Source of the DNA: HGM04593 sp045644465
Lineage (GTDB): Bacteria > Bacteroidota > Bacteroidia > Bacteroidales > Bacteroidaceae
DNA length: 64,000 bases
Direction of reading: 5' to 3'
NCBI GenBank assembly: GCA_045644465.1
Contig: JAZRGV010000008.1
Span: 21,708 to 85,707 of the forward strand
Positions 26,943 to 36,700 of this stretch are shown piece after piece (positions within the stretch are counted from its first letter, which is position 1; each line of letters starts with the position of its first letter). The notes beneath the pieces are model-generated. The model saw nothing but the letters and a program-made list of their open reading frames with translations. It had not been told where the DNA came from and made no database searches. The position numbers were made by a program, and so were the translations under genes.

Positions 26943-28598
26943 TTAAGCTTTTGTTCTAACAATCTTCAGAACCTGATTGCAGTGTTTAATAACGGCCGGG
27001 CGATGGGTTACGAAGATAAGTGTCTTTCCAATCTTGTTCTTGGTCAATCTCTTCAGCATCTCCTGCTCGGTCTCTTCGTCGAGTGCCGATGTTACTTCGT
27101 CTAAAATGAGAATGCTTCCTTGGCGCAACAGTGAACGTGCCACCGCTATGCGTTGTGCCTGTCCTTCGCTCACACCACCACCGCTTTCTGCGATGATGCT
27201 GTCCAAGCCGTCGGGCAGATCCAGAACGTATTCGGCACATGCTGTATGCAGTGCCTCTTTCATCTGCTCTTCGGTGGCATTGGGGTTGCCCATCAGCAAG
27301 TTCTCTCTTATTGTTCCGCTGATGAGGCTGTTGCCTTGCGGTATATATACGATGTTGCTTCTTGTTAAGGTAGATGCTCTGTGAGTCTCTTTGGCGTTGT
27401 ATAGCTCAATGATGCCGTCGTGTGGCGTCGCAAGTGCAATGAGCAGTCGCAGCAATGTAGTCTTGCCGGCTCCTGTTTCGCCCACAATGGCGGTAATGCT
27501 TTCGGGTGGAAAATCATAACTGAAGTTATCCAGGATATTCCTGCTTCCCTCTTCGTACGAAAATGTTACATTCGTAAACCTTGCTCCGGCAGTGTCTTTA
27601 AGCATAATATTCTCTCCTTGCTCTTCAAGTGGAATGTCTTCGAGTTCACATACCCTTTCAATGGCGGTTAGCGATGAGGCTATACCGGGAATATATCGGC
27701 TTAAATCTATTGTGGGGTTCTGTATTAGTCCTACTAACTGCAAATATGTAGCCATTGTTCCATATGTTATAATGGCATCGCGCAATCCAATAACTCCCCA
27801 CATAAATGCTACGAGATAACCAATGGCAAATCCTGCCTGTATGAGCGTGTACGAACCAATTGAAAATTTCGCGCGACGTGAAATTTGGGTGTGAAGTGTA
27901 CCTTGCAGGCTCTCAAGACGTTGCTCGGTGCTGCTGTTCTGCTCCATAGCCTTGATAACCTCTTTGTGCTGAAGGCTTTCCTGCATAACGGCTTGTATCT
28001 TGCTATCGCTGTTGCGTATCTCACGGTTATATAGGCGCATCCTGCCAACATATAAACGGCTTGCAAGAATACATACGGGTAAAATAATTATGACCGACGT
28101 AGCCAGCATAGGACTCATATAGAACAATAGCCCAAATGATGCAATAAGCTGTATAAGCACTACAAATGTTGCAGGAATAATGTTGGAAACAAGTTGAGTA
28201 ATGTTGTTTACGTCACCCTCAAGACGGTTGACAAGGTCTCCGGTGTGACGTTTGTACAGATGCAACCAATCGCATTTCAACAGTCTTGCAAAAACCTTAA
28301 GACGCAAGTTGTTACGTATCTTATTGCCAATGACAGCATATATCCATCTGCTTGTAGCACGTGCAATAATCTCTATAGCCATCAGTGCCCCGATGAAAAT
28401 TCCTGTCATCGTCAACGAACCGACGGTTTCACCTGTGGCAATATCTATGGCGTGCTTGCATGCAATAACCCATAGAAGTTTGCATGCCACATCAATAAGG
28501 CCAATTACAATATTAGCAATGGCTTGCCATTTGGCATTTTTTGCATTATGCAAGAGCCAACGGAGCAGTTTCTTTGTGGGGATACCGTTTTCTTTCAC
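26943..28598 (-). CDS. ABC exporter half-transporter (permease plus ATPase)
   Basis: 551 residues: an N-terminal transmembrane domain with about six helices (25-310) and a C-terminal ATPase domain with Walker A GETGAGKTTLL near 375, Q-loop IPQGNS, and Walker B SILILDEVTSALDEET. The signature motif is VSEGQAQR where most exporters have LSGGQ. It should work as a homodimer or with a partner to export a lipid, peptide or drug; the substrate cannot be told. It is monocistronic, with an own terminator and TATATTCG on the - strand at 28618-28625. Confidence 0.9.
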   Translation of the reverse strand: MKENGIPTKKLLRWLLHNAKNAKWQAIANIVIGLIDVACKLLWVIACKHAIDIATGETVGSLTMTGIFIGALMAIEIIARATSRWIYAVIGNKIRNNLRLKVFARLLKCDWLHLYKRHTGDLVNRLEGDVNNITQLVSNIIPATFVVLIQLIASFGLLFYMSPMLATSVIIILPVCILASRLYVGRMRLYNREIRNSDSKIQAVMQESLQHKEVIKAMEQNSSTEQRLESLQGTLHTQISRRAKFSIGSYTLIQAGFAIGYLVAFMWGVIGLRDAIITYGTMATYLQLVGLIQNPTIDLSRYIPGIASSLTAIERVCELEDIPLEEQGENIMLKDTAGARFTNVTFSYEEGSRNILDNFSYDFPPESITAIVGETGAGKTTLLRLLIALATPHDGIIELYNAKETHRASTLTRSNIVYIPQGNSLISGTIRENLLMGNPNATEEQMKEALHTACAEYVLDLPDGLDSIIAESGGGVSEGQAQRIAVARSLLRQGSILILDEVTSALDEETEQEMLKRLTKNKIGKTLIFVTHRPAVIKHCNQVLKIVRTKA

Positions 28599-28672
28599 TG
28601 TTTATTGAAATATGATGCGAATATACAAAATCTATTTAAGCCTAGCTCTTATTTAAAGGTTTTTGTTGTTCT

Positions 28673-28706
28673 TTTGTGGTAATTTATGTAATAAATACTA
28701 TCTTTG
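28673..28706 (+). promoter_or_regulatory. Promoter of the transglutaminase-like lipoprotein gene
   Basis: TTTG (28673-28676) and TATCTTTG (28699-28706), 22-bp spacer, 28 bp before the chosen start. Confidence 0.6.
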
Positions 28707-28733
28707 GAAATTGGAAATGAAAAACATAACAAT

Positions 28734-31358
28734 ATGAAAAAACAGATAAGAATCTTGTTGGCGGCAATTTTGGCACTCAACATCTTAGGTGCCTGCTCAA
28801 CCAACGAAAACCTCGATGAAAACGGCAAAATTGCAAAGGCTTTCGAACAACGTCGCAACATTGTCGGTGGAAACTATTTTGATGTATTTGAAACTCTCGA
28901 CGGAGAGCGTCTGCAGGCCATGCAGTTTATGTATGCCTATATGCCGTTGCCCGATATTGCCGACTATCCTGCCGATTTCCATTTGCAGAATGTCGATTAC
29001 GCATTGAAGGCGCGTGCAGAAATGCCCTGGGGAGCAACTGTTCCGGTGAGGGAGTTTTTACATTTCGTATTGCCGGTGCGAGTAAACAACGAGAATATGG
29101 ATACCAGCCGCGCTGTGTTCTACAACGAACTCAAAAATCGTGTGAAGAGTATGTCAATGCATGATGCAGTACTCGAGATAAACCATTGGTGTCACGAGAA
29201 AGTTACATACACACCAAGCGACATACGTACAAGTTCGCCTTTGGCAACAGTGCGTACTGCATATGGCCGTTGTGGCGAGGAATCAACGTTTACCGTTGCA
29301 GCATTGCGTGCCATGGGTATTCCTGCGCGTCAGGTATATACTCCACGTTGGGCACATACCGACAATAATCATGCTTGGGTTGAGGCTTGGGTTGATGGTG
29401 AATGGCACTTTCTTGGTGCATGCGAGCCGGAACCGGTGCTCGACCTTGCCTGGTTCAATGCTCCCGCTTCGCGCGGTATGCTCATGCACACCAATGTGTT
29501 TGGCGGTTATGACGGCCCCGAAGAGGTGTTGAGTGTTACTCCTTGTTATACCGAAATTAATGTTACAGCCAATTATGCTCCTGTTGTTACCACAAATGTG
29601 AAAGTCGTGGATAAAGAGGGAAATCCTGTAAAAGCAACGGTTGAATTCAAGATATATAACTATGCCGAGTTCTATTCTGCTGCAACCAAGGAGAGTAATG
29701 ATAATGGTGAGGCATCCATAACATGCGGTCACGGCGATATGGTTGTGTGGGCTTCAAAAGATGGTAAGTTCGGTTTTACAAAGTTCACCGCAGGCAAGGA
29801 TAGCGATGTAACTGTTGTAATAGACAAGGCTCCAGGCTATACAGCAACTTTAGAGATGAATATAACCCCGCCAAAAGAACGTAATACAATTCCTGCTGTA
29901 ACAGCTGAGCAGGCTGCCGAGAATGCACGCCGCTTCGCACGTGAGGATTCAATACGTAATGCATACGTTGCTACATTCCCCAATGAGCTCGATGCAGCCA
30001 ATTTGGCGAGTGAACTTGGCTTGGATGTAGGCGCAGTAACAACGTTGCTTAAGCAGTCTCGTGGAAACCATGCAACAATGGTGGATTTTCTTCGTGATTG
30101 CCCTAACGGTGCCAAGGAGAAGGCTTTGAGATTGTTATTCTGTATTTCAGAAAAGGACCGTCGCGATGTTTCTATTGATGTGTTGAACGACCATATTGCA
30201 GCTGCTCTTGAAAGCAACGATGAATCAGAGTGGTTCTATAACTTTGTTGTCAATCCACGCGTTAGCAACGAGATGCTCACTCCTTATCGTTCATTCTTAA
30301 AGAACGTGATACCTGCAGCTGATGCCGAAGCATACAAGACAAATCCGGAACTTTGGGTAGAGTGGTGCCGCAAGAATATCAAGGTTGATGACACATGGAA
30401 CCCGTTGTCGCTTTGTATGTCACCCAGGGGCGTATGGGAAATGCGAGTAGCCGATTCTCACTCACGTGATATCTTCTTTGTTTCGGCTGCGCGTGCAATG
30501 GGTATTCCTGCACGCATAGACGAGGTTACAAATAAAACACAATATCTATCAGACTGCAAGTGGATTGATGTGAATTTCGAAACATTGGAGAGTAACAACG
30601 CTTCGCAAGGTAAGATAAAAGCTTCGTTCACGCCATCTGCTTTTATCGATAATCCTAAATACTATTCGCACTTCTCTATTTCTAAGGTTGTTGATGGCCG
30701 TTTACAGCTGCTTAACTATTCCGAGGATGCTACATGGGAATCGTTGCTTAAGAAAGGAAGTCCGCTCGATACAGGTGATTACTTTATGATGACGGGTACA
30801 CGTATGGCTGATGGCGGTGTTTTGGCACATCTTACATTCTTTGCTGTTGAAGAGGGCAAGGAGAATAACCTGCAGTATGTTTTGCGCGAGAGCAATGAAA
30901 GATTACAGGTAATAGGCGATTTCAATAGCGAGAATCTGTTCTATGACACAACCGAAAACCGCGAACGTTCTTTGCTCTCGGCAACAGGACGCGGATATTA
31001 TATCATAGCACTCATAGCACCGGGCAGTGAGCCTACAAACCACTTCTTGCGCGATGTGATGCCATACAAGAGCGACTTTGAGAAGTGGGGGCAGAAGATG
31101 GTGCTGTTGTTCCGCGATACAAACGAGGCAGAACGCTTTGTAAACGACTTCCCCGAATTGCCATCGACAGTGGTGTGGGGCACCGATATTAACGATAATA
31201 TCTATAATGAGATAGTTGCCAATATGAAACTGCAGAATCCAAACCGTCCGATAATCCTTGTTGCCGACACTTTCAACCGCGTGGTGTTTATGTCGCAAGG
31301 TTACTCGATAGGTCTTGGCGAACAGTTGGTGAAAGTTATCAAACAGTTAAGTGAATAA
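28734..31358 (+). CDS. Large lipoprotein with transglutaminase-like and thioredoxin-fold domains
   Basis: 874 residues from ATG 28734 (MKKQIRILLAAILALN), with lipobox LGAC giving a lipidated Cys near residue 20. Domain 1 (about 110-260) is transglutaminase-like with Cys180 in YGRCGEES and His213 in NNHAWVEAW. Residues 285-380 look like a carboxypeptidase-regulatory beta sandwich. Domain 3 (about 520-620) repeats the fold: SAARAMGIPARID mirrors AALRAMGIPARQV, but the Cys position is Asp/Ser, so it is likely inactive. The last 150 residues resemble a thioredoxin fold (YYIIALIAPGSEPT, NRPIILVADTFNRVVF) without CxxC. Probable surface or periplasmic protease or peptide-binding protein; function unknown. 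Confidence 0.82.
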   Translation: MKKQIRILLAAILALNILGACSTNENLDENGKIAKAFEQRRNIVGGNYFDVFETLDGERLQAMQFMYAYMPLPDIADYPADFHLQNVDYALKARAEMPWGATVPVREFLHFVLPVRVNNENMDTSRAVFYNELKNRVKSMSMHDAVLEINHWCHEKVTYTPSDIRTSSPLATVRTAYGRCGEESTFTVAALRAMGIPARQVYTPRWAHTDNNHAWVEAWVDGEWHFLGACEPEPVLDLAWFNAPASRGMLMHTNVFGGYDGPEEVLSVTPCYTEINVTANYAPVVTTNVKVVDKEGNPVKATVEFKIYNYAEFYSAATKESNDNGEASITCGHGDMVVWASKDGKFGFTKFTAGKDSDVTVVIDKAPGYTATLEMNITPPKERNTIPAVTAEQAAENARRFAREDSIRNAYVATFPNELDAANLASELGLDVGAVTTLLKQSRGNHATMVDFLRDCPNGAKEKALRLLFCISEKDRRDVSIDVLNDHIAAALESNDESEWFYNFVVNPRVSNEMLTPYRSFLKNVIPAADAEAYKTNPELWVEWCRKNIKVDDTWNPLSLCMSPRGVWEMRVADSHSRDIFFVSAARAMGIPARIDEVTNKTQYLSDCKWIDVNFETLESNNASQGKIKASFTPSAFIDNPKYYSHFSISKVVDGRLQLLNYSEDATWESLLKKGSPLDTGDYFMMTGTRMADGGVLAHLTFFAVEEGKENNLQYVLRESNERLQVIGDFNSENLFYDTTENRERSLLSATGRGYYIIALIAPGSEPTNHFLRDVMPYKSDFEKWGQKMVLLFRDTNEAERFVNDFPELPSTVVWGTDINDNIYNEIVANMKLQNPNRPIILVADTFNRVVFMSQGYSIGLGEQLVKVIKQLSE

Positions 31359-31389
31359 AAAAAGCCCCGAAAGGGCTTTTTTTATTCAC
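31351..31389. terminator. Bidirectional terminator between the transglutaminase-like gene and cutC
   Basis: GTGAATAAAAAAAGCCC (31351-31367) and GGGCTTTTTTTATTCAC (31373-31389) are perfect 17-bp arms around CGAAA, with T and A runs built in. The stop codon of the + gene lies inside the left arm. Confidence 0.92.
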
Positions 31390-32136
31390 TTAATATCTGC
31401 TATTATTGAGATTTTCTATTATTGCTCTAACTTCGTTTACGTCGGTCTCTTTGCGTGCGTACTCGTCGTTATCGCTGTTTCCCATGCTTACGCATGCATT
31501 GCGGAACTGCATGCCACTTCCTACATTCCTGCGTGCCGATGCATGTATTTCGTTTGCACCAGTAGCCTGTAGTATTTTGGCTGCATTGTTACTGTTGACG
31601 CCACATCCCGGCATTATTATTATACGTCCGTCGGCTTGCTCAACGAGCTTGCATAAGAGTTCTGTGCCTGCTTCGGCAGTGGTGGCCTGGCCCGATGTAA
31701 GCACTCTGTGGCAACCAAGTGCTATAAGCTCTTCCAAAGCCTTATGTGGCTCTCGGCACATATCGAATGCGCGATGAAAAGTTACGCTCATTCCCTTGGC
31801 GGCATCTATAAGCCTTTTGCATGTTGCTGTGTCTATATCACCATCAGCAGTAAGTGCACCAATTACAACTCCATCCACTCCCAATCTCTTGCATGTACGT
31901 ATATCCTCTTCCATACATGCCGTCTCGTGGCTGTCGTAAAGGAAATCGCCGCCGCGTGGGCGAATAATGACGTTTAGCACCAGACCTTCAACTTTTCGTG
32001 CTTCGGCAATGAGTCCTTCCGACGGTGTTACACCGCCGACCTCCAATGCTGCGCATAACTCAATACGTTGTGCTCCACCGTCGCGTGCAGCAATGGCACT
32101 CTCTACGCTTCCTGCACAAATCTCAAGTATTGCCAT
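31390..32136 (-). CDS. cutC: CutC family protein
   Basis: 248 residues, a single TIM barrel. It begins LEICAGSVESAIAARDGGAQRIELC and contains NVIIRPRGGDF, VTFHRAFD and RVLTSGQ, all characteristic of CutC. The family was named for copper tolerance in E. coli, but later work questions a direct role, and the enzymatic activity is not settled. It lies 6 bp after the GH29 fucosidase gene on the same strand, so the two are almost certainly one transcript, an association that hints at sugar metabolism rather than copper. Confidence 0.94.
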   Translation of the reverse strand: MAILEICAGSVESAIAARDGGAQRIELCAALEVGGVTPSEGLIAEARKVEGLVLNVIIRPRGGDFLYDSHETACMEEDIRTCKRLGVDGVVIGALTADGDIDTATCKRLIDAAKGMSVTFHRAFDMCREPHKALEELIALGCHRVLTSGQATTAEAGTELLCKLVEQADGRIIIMPGCGVNSNNAAKILQATGANEIHASARRNVGSGMQFRNACVSMGNSDNDEYARKETDVNEVRAIIENLNNSRY

Positions 32137-32142
32137 ATCCGT

Positions 32143-33459
32143 TTATTTTGTAATCAACTCAACAATGTAGTCAATACCCGATGGTATTTCATTGAACATC
32201 AGCTTAACGCCTTCTTTTGTTTTCTGGAACTTTACAGGTTGCTTGTCGCTGTATGTGAATGCTTTCTTAACTTTACAGTCAAGTGGTAGCAACAGTTCTT
32301 TCTTTTTGCAGTCAAAGATGTGAACGAACAAACGGTTTCCTTTACGTGTTGTAACACCCCATTCCTGCGCGGGAATGTCACCTGCTGTAGTGCTATAAAC
32401 GGTTTCGCCGTTTACACGTAGCCATTCTCCCATCTCTTTCATGCGTGCAAGTGCTGTTGCAGGCAGTTCACCATTAGGCTGAGGGCCTACATTCAGCAAC
32501 AGGTTTGCTCCTTTGCCCGATGTACTTACAAGCAGTCTGATAAGTGTCTCTGTGCTCTTGTAGTTCTGGTCAACGAGTTTATATCCCCACATGCCGTTCA
32601 TTGTCTGGCATGTCTCTAATGGCAGGCGGCTTACATCCTGACCGCTTAGTCCGGCTTTGTTTTCACCAGGCAGGTCGCGTTCGAATATCTGTATATCCTC
32701 TCCCGGGAATGGTGTTTCATGGTGGTTATTACCAATGAGGCATGCAGGCTGCAGACGGTGTATCAAAGAGTACTGCTCATCGAGTTGCCAGTCGAAAGGA
32801 ATGCTGTCTTGGTCGCGGTCCCATTTGCCGTCGAACCATATTGCACCAATCTCGCCATAGTTGGTAAGCAACTCGGTAAGTTGTTTGTTCATAAAGTCAT
32901 AATATGCAGGCCAGTCGGCTTTTGTTTTGTCGCGGCCGATAACCTTTGTACCGGTGCGTCCCAAAGGATATTCGTCGCGTGCCCAATCGATGTGCGAGTA
33001 GTAGAAATGCAACCTTATTCCCTGTTTGTGGCATTCTTCGGCAAGTTCTTTTATTACGTCACGGCCAAAAGGAGTTGCATCAACAATGTTGTAGTCGCTC
33101 TGCTCGGTGTCCCACATAGAAAAACTGTCGTGGTGACGGCTGGTAAAGCATATATACTTTGCTCCTGCCTCTTTTATTGCTGTAACCCATGCCTTTGCAT
33201 CGAAACGGTGGGGGTAAAAAGCATCGGCGGCCTTGGCATATTCATTTTTGTCGATAGGGTAGTTCTGCAGATACCATTCGCCTTGCGCGAACATGCTGTA
33301 TATGCCCCAATGGATGAATATACCGAATTTGCTGTCGGCAAATTCCTGTCTCGATTTCAAATTCTCCTCTGTGGGAACATATTGCGCCTTTACAGCTGTT
33401 GGCAGAATAAAGAGCAGTGCAACAGCAATAGTCTTAATAATTTGTTTGATTGAATTCAT
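32143..33459 (-). CDS. Alpha-L-fucosidase, GH29
   Basis: 438 residues from MNSIKQIIK with a signal peptide ending near residue 25 (PTAVKAQ), so it is exported. The GH29 barrel shows FGIFIHWGIYSMFAQGEWY near 45, TSRHHDSFSMWDT near 105, and the nucleophile region GAIWFDGKWD near 210. It should remove terminal alpha-linked fucose from host or dietary glycans with retention. The start was chosen because it opens the signal peptide; the ORF extends 20 residues upstream without one. It is followed by cutC and is divergent from the GH2 gene. Confidence 0.94.
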   Translation of the reverse strand: MNSIKQIIKTIAVALLFILPTAVKAQYVPTEENLKSRQEFADSKFGIFIHWGIYSMFAQGEWYLQNYPIDKNEYAKAADAFYPHRFDAKAWVTAIKEAGAKYICFTSRHHDSFSMWDTEQSDYNIVDATPFGRDVIKELAEECHKQGIRLHFYYSHIDWARDEYPLGRTGTKVIGRDKTKADWPAYYDFMNKQLTELLTNYGEIGAIWFDGKWDRDQDSIPFDWQLDEQYSLIHRLQPACLIGNNHHETPFPGEDIQIFERDLPGENKAGLSGQDVSRLPLETCQTMNGMWGYKLVDQNYKSTETLIRLLVSTSGKGANLLLNVGPQPNGELPATALARMKEMGEWLRVNGETVYSTTAGDIPAQEWGVTTRKGNRLFVHIFDCKKKELLLPLDCKVKKAFTYSDKQPVKFQKTKEGVKLMFNEIPSGIDYIVELITK

Positions 33460-33490
33460 ATCTTTTGTTTTGTTTATTTTTCGTTTAATG

Positions 33491-33522
33491 CAAAAATATA
33501 TGTTGCTTATGAAAACCACAAA
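33491..33522 (-). promoter_or_regulatory. Promoter of the fucosidase-cutC operon
   Basis: On the - strand TTTG (33519-33522), a 20-bp spacer, then TATTTTTG (33491-33498). On the opposite strand TACTTTTG at 33551-33558 is a weaker candidate -7 for the GH2 gene, with a leader of about 150 nt. Confidence 0.65.
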
Positions 33523-33708
33523 TTATTCTTTTAAATTCGTTATTTTATGTTACTTTTGTTTTTGACAACAGAATGTTGTTTACTTTATTTTCAAAAGTAA
33601 TCATCGGCATAGTCACTTTGTAACAGATACGGAATATTGCATTGTGGCGTGTAGCGGTGCCTTTCTTGTTTACGGGTATAAATATGAATTGATATAAAAA
33701 ACTCTTTT

Positions 33709-36700
33709 ATGAAAAAGACATTTCATTTTTTGAGTGCAGTGCTTGCATTGCTGTTTTCTGTACAACAAATAGCTGCCGAAGAATTGAAACCGGCTGTTGA
33801 AAATGTTACGATATATCGTATAGAGAATATCGCCTCGGGAAAATTTCTCTCCAATGGTGATAATGTGAATAACGATGCACGTATAGTCTTTGTTGACGGT
33901 AATACGGAAAGTGCAGGTCAGGAGTGGGCTATGTACCCTACAGAGGTTGATGGTGTATTCTCCTTTGTTAATCCAACATCGGGCAAAGCTCTTGATATGG
34001 CTCCCGGCGTGGGCCATCCTGTGCAGTGGAACTACCAACCTACAAATGTGAACCAGCGTTTCAAGATTGTGGCTCCCGGTGATGGATACAACCGTATGGC
34101 AAATTCATCGAATCCCTACCAGTATCTGGCATTGTCCGATGATGGCTATCCAATGATGTTGACCGAGTATGATGCCGAGGATATACTATACTTTTTCCAC
34201 AACACAGGAAAACAGTTCTCTCAAGCCAAGGTATATGCCGGTAAGAGCTATATATTAAGCAATGTGGCAACAAAACAGGTGTTTACAACTCCCGCGGGTG
34301 GTGAATTGGCTGCTCTTATAGATATGAAACCTTATGTCGAAGGTGACGAATCTCAAACGTGGAGAGTCTCAAACGGAAAGTCGGGATTGATATTGACTTC
34401 AAATAGTTGTAACCTATCAATGGATATGTTTCTCAATGGCGACAGAACACCGCTTGTCTATACCACAGATACCAATAACGAGAATCAGAATATGATATTG
34501 GAAGATGCCGGTGAGGGTTACTTCTACCTTACCGGTGCATATAAAGGTACAAAGTACTACATTGCTGTCAATGGAGATAGGCTCATAGCTTCTACCGATA
34601 AAGATGGCGACAACAGCAAGTTCTTCTTTACTGTGGCAGCAGGTCCAAAGGGTAATTATTGGGAGGACCAGCAAGTGTATGAGGAAAATAAGGAGGCTGT
34701 GCATGCGACATTCATTCCATACACCTCTACAGATGCAATGAAGTCCGATGTCAACTACAATAAGGCTTGGCTTACTCCCGAAAAGGCCGATTATCTGTCG
34801 CTCAATGGTACTTGGAAGTTTAACCTTGTTCCCGAGCCGTCGGTGCGTCCGGGCGAAGATGATTTCTGGGGTAACGATGCCGATGTATCGGCATGGGACA
34901 ATATTGATGTTCCTTCGTGTTGGGAGATGAAAGGTTATGACCTTCCTCTTTATGTGAATGTGGAGTATGCATTTATGAATAATCCGCCATATATAAAGAA
35001 CAAAGTAGAGGGTGTAGGTGATAATCCTGTAGGTTCTTATCGCCGTACATTTACCTTGCCTCAGGGTTGGGACGCAAAAAATGTATTTCTTCATTTTGAT
35101 GGTCTTTATAGTGCAGCCTATGTTTGGTTGAATGGTGAGTATGTTGGTTACACTCAGGGCGGTAACAACGACCACGAATTCGACTTGAGTGCCTATGTGC
35201 GTCAAGGCGAAAACAATATCTGTGTGCAGGTATTCCGTTGGAGCGATGCTTCGTATCTCGAGGGGCAGGATATGTTCCACATGAGTGGTATGCATCGCGA
35301 TGTATATCTCTATGCCACTCCCAAAGCCTTTGTACACGACCACTATATCACTGCAGAACTTAATTCTGCATTCAATGGTGGCTCAATGAATGTTGCATTG
35401 GAGATTGAAAATCGTGATACAGTGGATGTGCAGAAAAATATTGAGATTGAACTTATTGCCCCCGACGGTAATCTTGTGGCAGAAAAGAATATCACAGTAG
35501 ATTTGGATGCCGGTATCAAGAACGTGAAGAAAAATGTTACTTTTGACGCTCTTGAATCTCTTTTACCATGGACAGCCGAGACTCCTACGCTCTATACTGT
35601 TGTTGTTCGCCAAAAAGATTCTTTCGGTAGCGAGGAGATGGTATTCTCAACCAAATATGGTTTCCGCCGCATAGAGATAAAAAATGGCGTTGTGCTTATA
35701 AACGGCAAACGTGTATATTTTAAGGGAGTGAACACTCAAGATACTCATCCGCTTTATGGACGTACAATGGATATTGAAACTATGCTTAAGGATATATATC
35801 TGATGAAGCAGGCTAATGTGAATCTGGTGCGTACTAGTCACTATCCGCGTGCTGCCAAAATGTATGCAATGTTCGATTATTACGGATTGTATGTTATGGA
35901 TGAGGCTGATGTGGAGTGTCACAAGAGCTGGAGCGACAAGAAGGACAACAGTATCTCAAGCGATCCTACATGGCAGGCCCAGTATGTCGATCGTACCGTT
36001 CGAATGGTCATTCGTGACCGTAACCATCCATCAGTTGTGTTCTGGTCGCTCGGTAACGAGTCGGGTGTTGGTGTGAACTTCGATGCGACATACTCAGCGA
36101 CTAAGGTCCTCGATTCACGCCCTGTACACTATGAGGGATACTCAAATGTGAATTCAGCAAAGAATACCGATTTGGATTCCAAGATGTATCCCGATCTTGC
36201 ATATACACGCAATCATTGTAATAACAGCATTGGTGGTGAGCCTTTCTTCATGTGCGAATATGCTCATGCAATGGGTAATTCAATCGGTAACCTGCAAGAT
36301 TATTGGGATATTATTGAAGGTAGCAACTATGGTATTGGTGGTTGTATATGGGATTGGGTCGATCAGTCAATATATAGCCCTGAAGCAATAAAGAACGGCG
36401 AACTCGAGAAAAATGGTTTCCCTGCATATACCAGTGGTTACGACTATCCGGGTCCTCATCAAGGAAACTTCTGTAATAATGGTGTCATTACAGCCGACCG
36501 TGCGTGGACTGCTAAACTTACTGAGGTAAAGAAGGTTTACCAGAATATTAAGTTTACCTATAGCAATGGCAAGGTAATGTTGCAGAACAAACACAACTTT
36601 GTTGACATACAGAATTTGTTCAATTTGCGTTATACCGTATTGTGTGATGGTGTTGTCGTTGAGGAAAACATCGTTGAGATTCCTTCGGTCAACCCCGGTG

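Noticed and set aside
32719..33453. 244-residue frame on the + strand opposite the fucosidase
   Set aside because: Antisense shadow of the GH29 gene with no recognisable protein feature.
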